Source: Pyrrhosoma nymphula
Taxonomy: Eukaryota > Arthropoda > Insecta > Odonata > Coenagrionidae
NCBI GenBank assembly: GCA_963573305.1
Contig: OY754327.1
Location: forward strand, 144,872,855 to 144,936,854
Direction: 5' to 3'
DNA: 64,000 nucleotides
How positions within the stretch are numbered: the stretch's first letter is position 1; each line of letters starts with the position of its first letter. Shown here piece after piece: positions 23,440-35,118 of this stretch. The notes under the pieces were generated by a model, which searched no databases, had not been told where the DNA came from, and worked only from the letters and a program-made list of their open reading frames with translations. The translations under genes were made by a program, and so were the position numbers.

Positions 23440-24520
23440 ATGAAACCGTGGAGGTGAGGGTATCAATCAAATATCCGTATATATTCCCAAAACGAAGCGC
23501 AATCAACGCCCCCCCCTCTATTGCCGTCGCACTGGTTGAATAAAACGATTCAGCGATCATAGATGCGCATTCGCCACTTGCTCGATGGGGGGAAGGATTG
23601 CAGGGGCGGCGCGGTTCAGCGATGGGAGAATAGGAGTGCGACGCAGGAGGGTGGGCCGGCGGCAGCGGTAAGCCGAGTAGAGATAGAGAAAGAGGGCGAG
23701 CGAGGTTTGGGGTTGACGGCATCGGAGAGGAGTTAGACGGAGAGAGAGGGTTTATGAATAAAACAAAAGTCAAAAAGAGAGATAGAGAGAGAGAAAGAGC
23801 ACGGCGCACCCTTCGCTTGGATCCAGGAAAAGGAACTTTTTTCCCTTCTCTTCCGACCCCACCACTCCCCTCTCAGCGTTAACCCCCAGCACTCCTTCCA
23901 TTTTCCCGAAACGCCCTTTCCTATTTTTTCCCTCCCTATCCCCCGGCACCCTCCCTCTTTCCCCCAGAAAACGTCTTACGGCTCCAACAAAAGAAAACGG
24001 AAGGAAGAGGAGCGAAAACGGGTGAGTTGGAGGAGGGAGGGAAGAGAGTGAGGAGGGCGGAGGAGGGAAGGGGTTCGTGTGGAGGAGATTTGAGGAGTAG
24101 CCCGTGGGAAGGAGAGGGCGGCTTGAGGGGAGGGAGCCCTCCTTCCCATTCTCTATCCTCTTTCTCTCCGCCGCTTTTTTCCCATCTCGGGGAAATCGCA
24201 AAAAGGGGGAGCGCCATAGGCTCGCCGCCGGAAGGTGGAGTTCGTTCAAAAGAACGATACGGGAAGAATAACGGAAACAAAGGAATGATTCGGGGCGAGG
24301 TTGGGAGTTGGAGTGAAGATGTTCCCGCGGGAGAGGAGAGGAGGCGGCGATACCCTCTCGCTATCCCGAAAAAAAGAAAGGAAAAGCATATTCCAGCCGA
24401 TCTTCCCAGCCAACTCGCTCAACTTATTTCCTTTTTCCCTTTCTATAGAAAGCTGGAATCGTCTACCCCTACTTCAAACCCTCCCTCTGTAATTACGGGC
24501 CGTTGTTGTGTTCCTTTCTT
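23440..24520. other. GC-rich, strand-asymmetric block in the zen intron, 0.5-1.5 kb upstream of the homeobox exon
   Basis: Purine-rich (GAGAGAG, GGGAGG) and pyrimidine-rich stretches alternate. Open frames on both strands are low-complexity without domains. Its position in the zen intron makes it a candidate regulatory island, but no binding-site cluster was counted. Confidence 0.4.
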
Positions 24521-24867
24521 TTGGGGACCAGTGAGCTCCATTTGAAATTGATTGTGACCGAGAGTGCCACCCTTCGTCGCTATTCTAATTTAAATTCCTA
24601 CTTCGTCGTAGGATCTTCTCTAAAAAGTGCATTCTCGTATTCAGGCAGTATGAAGATAAGGGCGCATTTAGGAACAACTGGAAAGACTTTGAATCCGCTG
24701 GATAATAGGCGGAACTGACAATGAAATTTTATACCCGAGTCGGTGTTTGACAATTTTTTCTGGTTTAATGAGAACATCATTCCACCTAAAGTCACAAATG
24801 ATGTATAAATATGATGTCACAAATGATATATATACCAAAATACATACGTCACCCCAAGACGAGACAT

Positions 24868-24990
24868 TAAGGGTTGCTTAAATGGTGAAAGCGTTCGGCT
24901 TAGTAGCGCAGTATCTGATTTCTATGCCTAGATCAGGTGACTAGTAATTCACCTGTGGATTTCTCACATTTCTTACTCTGGTGACTGCGC
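24868..24990 (+). repeat. Possible decayed tRNA-derived SINE
   Basis: GGTTGCTTAAATGGTGAAAG resembles an A box, and GGTGACTAGTAATTCACC could be a decayed B-box arm. Spacing is about right for a tRNA head, but the match is weak. Confidence 0.3.
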
Positions 24991-26397
24991 TAAAGTTACT
25001 GCTGCAACGATTCCTGCAGCTGGAATTTTAAATATTGTTTCTGACATCGCTCGGCGACCACTGAACCCTTAGGTTAATTCGTACTTAGACGGAAAAATCA
25101 TGTAAATCCTCAGAATCGATGTGTCTTTGAGTACCCAGTCCCTGCCAAACCCTACAAAATCCTACTAATATTTGGTGGAAAAAGCAACGATTATTTTCCT
25201 AATAAGGTATACATCAGAGTATACGAATGTAACACCCTCCACTACGTAGCTAAATGCGCTATTAGTTATACCCGCTCGTTGGCCCAATAAAGTGTGAGAA
25301 AAATGTGGCCGACTTATAATAATGCGGATAACGTGACTTCAAGCCTAGTTTAAAGTCATGTAATGGAACTTAACATAAATTATTCGGAACAGCTTTTTTG
25401 AGCCAAGTAAACTATAAATTACTCTAAACCCGTGAAGAAGGAGGGGAACGAAAATTGTAAGTACGGAGTAGGCATCATTTTATTTTCCTGCATCGCATTG
25501 CTCTTCTCAAAACTTTGTATCAATTAGATTAGGAGATTTTCATACATTGTAAATCCTAAGTTAAGGAAACAGGAATACTGGTCATCTACAAAGACGGGTG
25601 AAAATGGTAAGATAACTATGCAACTTAATTTATGAAAACTGAGGTTGAAGCGAAGGGTTACTTCTTTTGTCGGAAAAGGTTGAATAACTGAACGGGCGAG
25701 GCAGGTATATTCAGTAATTCTTAGAAGTTGGAGGCCGTATGCCTCATGTGTTTACGAAATGCGCCCATCCAGAAGTGAAAAACCTTTTGCTATGCCTACT
25801 CTTCCCAGATGGGGTTACCTATGAGAAGTAGATATGTAGATCCTATAACTATATTCCGTTTAAATAGATTTAAATCACTCCACCTCCAGAATAAAATGAA
25901 TTACCTACCTATTTGGCGCTAACTATCCCCTACGTTTGATACTAAAATAATCCTGATGCCCAATAATTGATTGACATATTAAATAATTTAAGATAGGTAT
26001 TTTATAATTTTCTAAAAGCCATAAAAATTATTTTTACACTTTACATGTGAATGCATTTACACATTGTTATTGCCAATATGTCAATACCTCGCCGCAACTC
26101 CTATAAAAGGCTCTGAACAATAACTTACATTAATACATACTGCTGGTCATCAAAAAATAAACAAAATCTGCGAAAGATTAGCATAAGTCATGAGATGCCC
26201 GGTTTATAGTTTTCGAGCCATGAAAGTGATTTTAACGTCTTATAGAGGGCACATTGCATTAGATCACTTCGGCGATTTGGGATGTCTCCTAATTGGAGAG
26301 AACCCTCATTCTTTATCCCATTCCACAGAGGCCAGGTCGAGTCTCCAATGAAAGCTCTTGGTTTTTCGAGCTTGAAAACGAGGTGACTATCCCTTTT
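24991..26397. other. Intronic DNA, nothing recognisable
   Basis: AT-rich with no supported feature. Confidence 0.4.
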
Positions 26398-26433
26398 GCT
26401 TACATTTTGCCAGAGCGCTGGCAAAATGTAAGC
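26398..26433. repeat. Perfect 16-bp inverted repeat
   Basis: GCTTACATTTTGCCAG, spacer AGCG, then CTGGCAAAATGTAAGC: perfect 16-bp arms in the zen intron. A short unique hairpin of unknown role, possibly a remnant of a fold-back repeat. Confidence 0.8.
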
Positions 26434-26679
26434 AAAAATTTAAACTCGCATTCACTTCAGAGCGCTGGTTCCAATCGTTCCCCCTCATCCGAAATTTCCC
26501 AGAGAAGTATTTTGTCAAGTATATGGCGTTTCCATTGTATACCAGGTGGAGAGCTATGATACCACGACAAATTGAATTGCGAATACAAGGGTGGTGTCTC
26601 AATGCATGAAATAACATTAAAGGACACTCGAACTGCTCAATTTAGGACAGAACAACGGATACAGATGGCATCATGTCCA

Positions 26680-26965
26680 AAACCACTGGGGTCGAGTCAG
26701 ACATTCCCCGAGGACGTGTCTTCTCCCCTATTCTACTTCTCCTCTTTATTAATGACATCAGTACCGTAGTTAATTATAGACTGCAACTGCCCCTGTAAGG
26801 ATAGGTTGGTAGGATGGTTAGACTTTTTGCTGACGTCGTGATTGCATACAGATAAATTTCCGACACTGAAGATAGGGGCGCATTAACAAAGGTTGTATTA
26901 GCAATTCAAGTATGGTGCAAAAAGTGACTGTGGGAGCTAAATCTTAAAAAAGCGTGACAGACAAA
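26680..26965 (+). pseudogene. Decayed LINE reverse-transcriptase remnant
   Basis: Across frameshifts the sequence reads as fragments similar to P-R-G-R-V-F-S-P-I-L-L-L-L-F-I-N-D-I-S, then R-L-F-A-D-V-V-I-A-Y, then W-(x)-L-N-L-K-K. These are the order and spacing of RT motifs in non-LTR elements (GVPQGS...INDI, FADD, ELNxxK). The FADD aspartate pair is now ADV and the frame is broken at least twice, so it is dead. It is clearly more decayed than the LINE fragments at 30-58 kb. Confidence 0.6.
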
Positions 26966-27063
26966 TTTTGGAGAATTTTGGAGAATAGAAGGGCATGCGC
27001 TTTCATTAGGAGTAAATAGAACCGGCATAAAGGGCATAAGATACAACTTCGTTTCTAACATAA

Positions 27064-27285
27064 GTATTTTTTTTCTTTCCGGGATGATTCCGGTGGTCCG
27101 TATGCCCCTGCGATCCCGATAAGACATTGGCTTGTCATCAGGTTTCTCAACGGCCGAGCCACTAGAACTTGACAGAAATGTCATGCCCTGGGCAGGCAAA
27201 CCCAACCCAGGTCGGAACCCAGGTCTAACCCGCGACCCTCTAATTAGCAGGTGAGGACTTAACCCCTCTGCCACCGGGGCCGGCA
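27064..27285 (-). repeat. tRNA-derived SINE with A-rich tail (second SINE family)
   Basis: On the minus strand it starts TGCCGGCCCCGGTGGCAGAG (A-box region), followed about 40 nt later by GTCGCGGGTTAGACCTGGG (B-box region). It ends near 27064 in an A-rich run (AAAGAAAAAAAATAC). It shares head sequence with the SINE at 34807-35008. It lies in the zen intron in the sense orientation. Confidence 0.65.
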
Positions 27286-27299
27286 TGGTCAGCAAAGTA

Positions 27300-30200
27300 T
27301 GTACATGTTTGCTGCCGTATTCAAATCATGGATACTTAGATTGAGATCAGGTATAAGCTAGAAGCAAGAGGGAAAACCTTAGACTAAATCATTGGTATCC
27401 TTAAAGCATAATACGACGGAATGATACCTAACACTGTGCTTACTCATCAAAAGTAATATTAAATTTCTGCTAAGTATAATAGTTCTAGAGAGTATACCGT
27501 CTAAGTTTCGAAATATTTGAGAGTAATAATCGGATACTTGACACTATCAGGAATAACGCACCTTAACGGCACCTGGCAGAGGAAAACCTTAATGCTCTGT
27601 CGTGTGATAAGTTCCCGCGAAGCGAAGGCCGAAAAACAACACGGCCACTTATCTGGTTTCCAGAAAATACTTCACGCTATCCCACCTACTATCGCTTTTA
27701 CATTTTCTTTGACCTAAATTTTATCACCTTGTGGCTTTTAAAACTCGAGTCAAAACTTCCTTCCCAGTTCGTCACGAAATAAGTCTTCCACTCCTGACCC
27801 CCACCCCTCCCCGATCCATATCCCTAAGGAACTACCCGGTGAGGAATTTCGAAACTAAGGGCAAACAAAAAATCAAAATGAGAGGCACCGTTAAACTCCT
27901 CTCCTCTGTCTCTCTCGCGCACAATCGTCCTGACAAAACAACGACACGGCGGGAATTTGAATGACGCAAGGACGTGTATATCTCACTTCGAGGAAATTCG
28001 TAGCCAATTCGTATTGATCGTTCAAAACTTAGAAAGACGAATCCAATCCTAGAAGGTTCTGTATGAGCACTACGACGTCAACGGCAACGATTTTCCGTTT
28101 GGCCTTATTCACGTCACATGGCCATTGTCGTTTGCGAGATTGTTTGTTGCGTCGTTACGTACAACTGACCTGGCCAGCCTTGGGGAAAACTTTACAATTC
28201 ATAATTACTATGTAAGGTAACTATTTACGCACCCAATTGTATCAGTACACACATGAGGAAAACTTGTTTACTGTGAATCGATTTTAAATATATTCGCGGC
28301 CAATTAAATTCGTTACTCGTTGACATTGAAGTTAGTGCCAGAGAAATGTTACATTGGCATTTTATTTGGACGAAGGACAAAATAAGGAGAGCTCCAAAAA
28401 AAATGGCTGTGATAGTTTTCGGTTTCATCGTTCATCCGTAATTTACAGTCATGAAGTCAAACTTGCGGTAGCTGTTAACTATTATAAGAGGAAGGAATTA
28501 CAAGTCGAAGAAAACAAACTCTACATCAATACTTAATCGCACATCATGAGTTTAGAGCACGTAGCTACATCAGTCGTTGGAAATGGTTTTTAACATATGG
28601 CTATTCATATTATTTGTATGCGAGACTTCACTGTCAGTTTTCAGTTTCAATACTAACAGCAGGTTATTAGCAACAATTTCTCGTGGCCTAGAAAGCCTGT
28701 AAAACAATGCCTTGCGATGTCCCATGTAGGGACGTATCTATCCGATAACTTTTACATCCATTTTTCCATATGACGATTTGTGGGTACATTTATAGGAACA
28801 TTTATGCATTAATGCAACTCAGTGCAAGTTTTAGGATAACGTATTGTCAATGTTTTCCTTAAATCTTGCACCGTGTAATTGCTTGTGGAAATAAACAGTG
28901 GGATTTCCCATTGCTAGAACAGTTTTTAATAACCGAGCCCGCGGTCCTGTTCCTAATTCTCCTACATGATGAATATCCAACGCTATATAAGGATATTTTC
29001 TTAGCACATTCAATAAAAACAAATTTTATGCATACTTGCGTACCTAAAACTAAAGTTGAACTTAATGCATAGCTATTTCTCTGTGTATCAACAGCAGCAA
29101 CTATGTATTACATCACATGGTGAAAGCAATTTCAACGATTAGTGGCAGAAGGCAGACTGCAGCCTTAGTATAGAATTACCCTAACCTCTGTTTGGAGTCC
29201 ATAAGGTGTCGTTCGAAAAAATACAACCACGAAAGATGTAGGAGCAAAAGTGTTCTACAGCACTGGCCCATCTTTAGAGATGACTCAGTAAACAATTGAT
29301 TAAATCCTATGGATTTCACTAGCTTGGACGAAAATTTCATTTTGGGACGCTAACAAGGTAAAACATTGACCTAAGGAAAACATTGGTGACAAAAGGTGAC
29401 ATTGACCTCCAATTCCCTACTGTTTCTCACCAGCGCACAGGCCGGGTGCCAGAGGTGAAAAACAAGGGCGTCTCGCGCCAAGAGCTGGTTTTCCCCGTCT
29501 TGTTTGTTATGAGTCCTACACATCCGAATTCCGTCGGAATATCAGCCGCTAGACACGCCCGCTTGTAAGCACTCGTGGAGCCTACTGCGTGGCAGAGGTC
29601 TGTTGGCCAAATTTAAGTATCATACTCTGCTACACTTTAGTATTTGATGATTTTATGAGCTAAGTGCGCTCAAGTCAAAGAACATACTTGCCGTGAAAAT
29701 ACCAATTGCCTTCCCAATGACTTCAGTATATTGAGCGAAAACATTTCCGACCAAACCAGCGCTAGTCTGCATGACTTTCGAAAAATTAATTTAAATTTAG
29801 GAGTATTAATATTTAATTGCGTATGTACACGTACTTATTGCCTTATATATTCAGTGTACCACTTATCGAAAACAGGATGGTGAATAGGGTGTTTAAAGCT
29901 TAACGTAGATATTGAAATCAATCTTCACTATTATGTGCTCTTATCAAGTTACTCAACTATAAACTCAAAATGTGATGGTAATTTTCGGAATAACGTTAAA
30001 AATTTCATTTAAATAAAGAAAGTTAATCATTCCGTCGAAACATTTTGTAAAAATATCGGAGACAACGTCTGCCAAGCCATGTCTGAATTTTTAAGTTCAT
30101 TCATTAAAGTGCATTAAGTGCAAAATATTTCACGATATGTAGAATCCAATATTTATTTAAATCTTATATTTCATTAAAGGTAACACTGAAGCCGATGGGT

Positions 30201-30621
30201 TCCTTTATTTCCCTTGTAACCTTGCAAGTATTGATAGACGACAGACATAAAATGTAGATTGTTCCGAGTAATTTTTACTGAATGAGTAATTACTCTGTTG
30301 AAATAAATTTTGGCTGAAAGTACCTACTAGATGATAAAAACTTAGATAAACTCATTGTGTGAATCAAAGTATAAACAAGTAAAATAAACATTCATATGAC
30401 GTGCATTTCTTTTCCAGAATTTAATGGCAAACTAACGTATGCGACAATGAGCTAAAGTTATGAGTACAAACATAGGTAGAAATGAGGAAGTACACACATA
30501 AAATAGAATAGGTTAAAGTATGAATCCATATGCACTGCAATGAACGCAAAATAAGGTACTACGAAACCATAAGTAGTATAATGACTGGTATGTATTCAAC
30601 GAGGGGAGCAACAATGTCTTT
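27300..30621. other. Intronic DNA, nothing recognisable
   Basis: More than 3 kb with no supported gene, RNA or repeat. Confidence 0.4.
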
Positions 30622-31160
30622 CATCTACATCTACGAAGTACCGTGCAAGCCATCACTAGGTTGTGTGGCACGAGGTGATTTCACACCAGGCATGCAGCAC
30701 TTGTCCCAGCACAAATCAGAACCTCGCACGCTCCCCCTGCCGCTAGGCGCAGGCCAAAAAGTCAGTCAGCCAGGAGTACAGTGCGCAGTCCAACCGGAAA
30801 CTGGGAGAGTGTTACGTAAATGAACATGCACACATGCAGAACAATGCTATAGACACATATAGTGGTTAATAATACTAATACTGTTAATTTATGAATGCTA
30901 AGAGATGCTACATCATGCAGAGAACAAAATAAAATAATGCCGGACATATCAAGCGGTGTGAAGTGTTAGTAATGATGTTATGTTCTTAAATACACAAGTG
31001 AAACATTTCTACTCTACCTATTTTAAATCTATCGGTTCTGCAGTCAATTTCCTTTATCTTATTCCTATGATCGCTTCTACCGTAGTACGTGGACTCTAGC
31101 AGTATATGTTGAACGTTCGGCAAAAACTGTCTGCTCCGAACTTGCGCAAAATAAGAACCT
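30622..31160 (-). mobile_element. LINE family A, 5'-truncated 3' end
   Basis: On the minus strand it reads from the last codons of the RT ORF through a 3' UTR of about 360 bp to the terminal hairpin (CCGTGC-type stem) and TAGATG repeat at 30622. Closely related to the 3' ends of 37932-38624, 41866-43248 and 56880-58053. Coding part is short and broken. Confidence 0.75.
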
Positions 31161-32016
31161 TCTTCGCGTCCAAACTCATACGCAAAATAGAATATGTTTT
31201 TTAAGTCGTGCTCAAGGCAAAGAATAAAAGAAACCTAAAATATGCATTCGTCACATTTCCAGATAAAATTTAGCTCCTGTGGAAACTGCCTCATTGTGCC
31301 CCTTCCATGCGGCGAAACCGAAGGACAAATCCCATTGGCGGTTTGAGTAGCCACAATTTACTCAACAAATATCTCACTTTGGAAAATATTCATCCTACCG
31401 CCATGCTAGCCCTAAACAGGCCACGAACTCCACAGTAGGTAGTCCATATACCCGGAAAGCCCCGGAGGCTCAGATGTCAGACAAGCAAATGAGTCTTCAA
31501 CGGAGAATCGAGCGCTAATGCATGTCGCGCGACGACGCTTCGGAGAGTGACACGGTCCATGATGGGGGACGGCTTGTGCGACTATCGCCTTCAGACGGGC
31601 TCGAGGGTGTATTGGCAAGTAGAGCAAGGGAGTGTATCGCCGCGCTTGGGACTAAAGCATGAAGGTGACCATGAAAGGGAGAGATCAACGCGAATTCAAC
31701 CGCCAAGAAAGGATTGGGCGCACGGGGAGTTCTTTTGAAAGTGCAGTTGAGGGTCTGCGCATGAGTGATGACCCTCCGGCTATTTTCTCGGCAAATACCC
31801 GTGGATCATGAGCAAATTTATCCAATCGGGAGGAGTATGATTAACGTATGCTTTGAGACGTAGTTGGCGGTTCATTTCAGCATGCATGTGGCCACAATGA
31901 AGAAAAATACCACTTTGTTCTGAACATGGAGAGGATCTATACAGACAAGACACCGCCACAAATGAGTACTAAGTACGCTGACAGCAACCCCAAGGGTACG
32001 TAGCTGGGGATGAATG
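31161..32016. other. Intronic DNA, nothing recognisable
   Basis: Somewhat GC-richer than its surroundings at 31400-31760, with open frames on both strands but no domain. Confidence 0.4.
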
Positions 32017-32071
32017 CATCTACATCTACAAAATACCCTGCAAGCCACCTCAGGGGTGTGTGGCAGGGGGG
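32017..32071 (-). repeat. Tail-only LINE hairpin unit (B type)
   Basis: CATCTACATCTACAAAATAC followed by CCTGCAAGCCACC...GTGTGTGGCAGG, with no other LINE sequence recognised beside it. Confidence 0.7.
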
Positions 32072-32386
32072 CAATGCACATCAGGCATAAACCAACCATC
32101 AAACACACTATCAACATTTAATAATCTATATCACTAAATAGAATGTTAAGTAGCGTATGAGCGTATAACGTTTGTGTACTCGTACGTATAATCATGGCAA
32201 CTATGGTTGTTATTGTTTGTGAAATATTGCATAACGGCCTGCTACTTTCTTGATAATTCAATTGATCTATTATGTCCCTTTTTTAACCAGTTAAACTAAA
32301 TAACATACAAAACGAGACAATACAATACAGGTCCATGGCAACGCGTTCAGCTCAAAAATGAAACTTTGCAATGCATATTTCCTATG

Positions 32387-32442
32387 CACCCCCTGCCACA
32401 CACCCCTAAGGTGGATTGAAGGGTATTTTGAAGATGTAGATG
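32387..32442 (+). repeat. Tail-only LINE hairpin unit (B type)
   Basis: CACCCCCTGCCACACACCCC to AAGATGTAGATG; a diverged copy (GGATTGAAGGG for GGCTTGCAGGG). Confidence 0.65.
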
Positions 32443-32552
32443 CTCTCTAAACTCTCTTTCCCATATAAGTGTTCCCAACGAATGGACTTGTACACCGACT
32501 TAGTGAATGCTCTGAATACAGTCATGCTATTTATACAAGGAGGTACAAGAAC

Positions 32553-33318
32553 ATCTACAAAATACTCTGGAAGCCACCTCAAGGGATCCATGAACATATA
32601 ATTGTAACTTCAGTTGTGAGACGCCTCGATATGCAGAACTTGCTAACAAAAACGCAACACGGATTCAGAAAGGGAAGATCTTGCGAAACTCAATTAGCAC
32701 TTTTTACCCACGATATTTTAGTCTCGGGTGAGCATAAAGTTCCAGTAGATGCAATTTTTATTGGCTTTGAAAATGCATCTGATAAAGTTTCCCACAGTAA
32801 GCTACTCATGAAATTAAAATCCTACGGGTTAGACGACGATGCAATTTCCTGGATTAGAGAATTCTTAGGCAATCGCATGCTAAGGGTTGTATTAGATGGC
32901 GCTATCTCTAATGAAGTAAAAGTCACATCGGGTGTCCCACAGGAAAGTGTCATAGGCCCACTTCTGTTCCTTTTGTACATAAATGACATCGGTGAAACAG
33001 TTGACAGTAAGCTTAGATTATTTGCAGACGACGCAGTGGTGTATTGAGAAATCCGTAGACTTAATGATAAGCAAGCGCAAAGTACCTCTAGGCAATACAG
33101 GAGTGGTGCGATGCGTGGCATCTAGAATTACACCTGAAAAAATGCGTTGTTATGAATTTTTGGAAACGGAAAAACGCTCCTTGTAACATCAATAACTTAA
33201 ACAACAGCAAATTTGAGACTCTAGAAACGGTTAAATACCTTGAAGTTAAACTAAATAATGATCTCTCGTGGAGTAAACATTCGAAAAATTACCGGTCAAG
33301 CTAATCATAAATTGGGAT
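32553..33318 (+). pseudogene. LINE family B reverse-transcriptase fragment
   Basis: The open frame from about 32587 to 33047 encodes RT motifs in order: KTQHGFRKGRSCETQLALF, an altered catalytic block (IGFENASDKVSH where a family-B copy has LDFKKPFDKVYH), TSGVPQESVIGPLLFLLYIN and LRLFADDAVVY. The catalytic FADD pair is intact, but a stop follows directly and the rest is frameshifted. Upstream, 32553-32586 is a truncated hairpin-tail fragment in the opposite orientation. A 5'- and 3'-truncated copy, non-functional. Confidence 0.8.
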
Positions 33319-33342
33319 TTGTACGGTATTGGGATGATTGGG

Positions 33343-33370
33343 ATTGCACGGTACATCGTAGATGTAGATG
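33343..33370 (+). repeat. A-type LINE tail fragment
   Basis: TTGCACGGTACATCGTAGAT then GTAGATG: the right arm of the A-type hairpin and its microsatellite end, attached to a B-type RT fragment. Confidence 0.6.
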
Positions 33371-33725
33371 AATACTGGCAGCATATTCCAATTGGGGTTT
33401 AACAAGGGAGAAGTACCTGATTTTCCTAACTCTATAGTCGCACTTACTCTTATAACAAATCCCAATTTACGATTAGCTTGACCGGTAATTTCCCGAATAT
33501 GTTTAATTCACGAGAGATCATAAGTCAGTTTAACTCCGATGTATTTAACCGATTCTACAGTCTCTAATTTGCTGTTATATATGCAAAAGCTGTTATAAGG
33601 TGAGTTTTTCCGTTTCCAAAAATTCATAACAACGCATTTTTTTAGGTTTAATTCTGGCGGCCACGCATCGCACCACTCCTGTATTGCCTCGAGGTCCTTA
33701 ATGAAAGCTTGCTTAGGTTTATTAC
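33371..33725 (-). pseudogene. LINE family B RT fragment, opposite orientation
   Basis: On the minus strand it matches the region after FADD (WCDAWQLELNLKK to RKLGFVK to the start of YFSLVRPHLEYAAS-like sequence), with frameshifts. It lies inverted next to the plus-strand fragment 32553-33318 and overlaps it in content. Confidence 0.7.
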
Positions 33726-33755
33726 CTCAATAGCCACGTCTATTTTTTTACTACT

Positions 33756-33810
33756 CACCCCCTGCCACACACCCTTGAGGTGGTTTGCAGGGTACTTTGT
33801 TGATGTAGAT
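33756..33810 (+). repeat. Tail-only LINE hairpin unit (B type)
   Basis: CTCACCCCCTGCCACACACC to TTGATGTAGAT; left arm CCCTGCCAC and right arm GTGGTTTGCAGGG. Confidence 0.7.
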
Positions 33811-34311
33811 TCAAGGTATGCCGGCAGTATTTGAGATCATGCTCACCAAACTTTTATAAGCGAAATAAAAAAATGGTAAAGTAAGTAAGGTAAGTCTTGG
33901 TAAGTCTTAGGCTTCGTTAAATACAATTTTATATTAATGTATTTTGAAACTATATAAATGCACTGGAATGCAAGCGTTATACATGAAAGTACAATATGCA
34001 AAAATATTAATTGGTATTATTTCAAGAAAACTTCAGGGATCTAAATAATTTCTTGAAGTTCAATGTTATAAACAAATTAAATATTCAATTGGAACAAGAA
34101 ATGAAGAATAATGTGCATCTAGAGTAAATATTCATTAAATTAAATTGAGAACCGTTCATAAAAAATATTCAGTAATTGCAAAAGAAATGTCTACATAATT
34201 CCTATAAAACTTCACCAACCTGCAATTCACGATATGCTACTATTGTTTTATAAATTGGATTAATGTGTTTTGCGCCCACATAAGTGTATAGAGGTATGTA
34301 CATGAGTTATA
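33811..34311. other. Intronic DNA, nothing recognisable
   Basis: AT-rich without a supported feature. Confidence 0.4.
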
Positions 34312-34790
34312 CATCTACATCTATGAATTACCCTGCAAGCCACCTCAAGCTTGTAGATGACGTGTGTGTGGCAGGGGGTGAGTTGTCACTACCATGCAGT
34401 ACACTATACCCTATTATAGCTAGTGTAACTACGACAATTGATGCATTAACATAAATCGCCAATGCTTTTCAGGAGGCGAAGCCTCACAAGCATGCACTAC
34501 ACTATAGGTATGGTACCAATGCTAGAAGGATCGTTAAGTATTTTGCAACTACATAAACGGACAGTGATGTAAGAATAATACTCTTAAAGGCATGCACGGC
34601 GTGCTGTGAGTACTATGTAGCAGATAAACATACAAGTATTAGGGAGTAAATCAGCTTACTAGCTACACTACCTATTTAGAGACATTTTAATTATTTCCGT
34701 TCTGCAGTCTAGTTCCCTAATTTCATTCATGATCTGACCTGCCGTAGTATGTTGGAATTCGTAAAATATTATTTACGTCGTCAGAAAATA
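34312..34790 (-). mobile_element. LINE family B, 3' UTR and ORF end
   Basis: From the TAGATG/hairpin end at 34312 through the B-type 3' UTR (GAGGCGAAGCCTCACAAGCA near 34475) into the last part of the RT ORF near 34680-34790. The hairpin loop has a small duplication (CTTGTAGATGACG). Truncated. Confidence 0.7.
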
Positions 34791-34806
34791 AATCTACATA
34801 ATACCC

Positions 34807-35008
34807 ACTTATTTTATTTATTTTTTATTTTCAAGAACCAACGAAAACAGCTCTAATTGGACTTTATATCTGGGTATTAACAATTAACAATGGACGACCA
34901 CTCACAACCATGCCCTGGGGGGTGAAAAATCCTCCCAAGGCGGGACTCGAATCAGCGACCTTTTGGTTAGCAGGCGAGGACGTTACCCCGACACCACCGA
35001 GGCCGGCA
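34807..35008 (-). repeat. tRNA-derived SINE with A-rich tail, 110 bp from the zen exon 1 donor
   Basis: On the minus strand it starts TGCCGGCCTCGGTGGTGTCG (A-box region), has CGCTGATTCGAGTCCCGCC (good B box GATTCGAGTCC) and ends in an A-rich tail (AAAATAAAAAATAAATAAAA) at 34834-34807. Same family as 27064-27285. It lies in the sense orientation just inside the intron after exon 1. Confidence 0.75.
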
Positions 35009-35118
35009 AACTAACATGCGAGACGCGTGTGAATGTGGCATATGTTAATGTGTTTGACACCTCTTAAATGATGCCGACGTTAACTTAATATGCTGAATTT
35101 AACATTATATGTACTTAC

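Larger units (their letters stand above)
22966..35118 (-). other. zen: Intron 1 of the zen gene (12.15 kb)
   Basis: The donor is CA|GTAAGT at 35119/35118 and the acceptor TTTTATTTCAG|AT at 22966/22965, both on the minus strand. The intron is phase 1: exon 1 ends with A, exon 2 starts with AT, giving an AAT (Asn) codon. It contains a GC-rich block, a decayed LINE reverse transcriptase, two SINEs and several LINE fragments. Confidence 0.8.
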
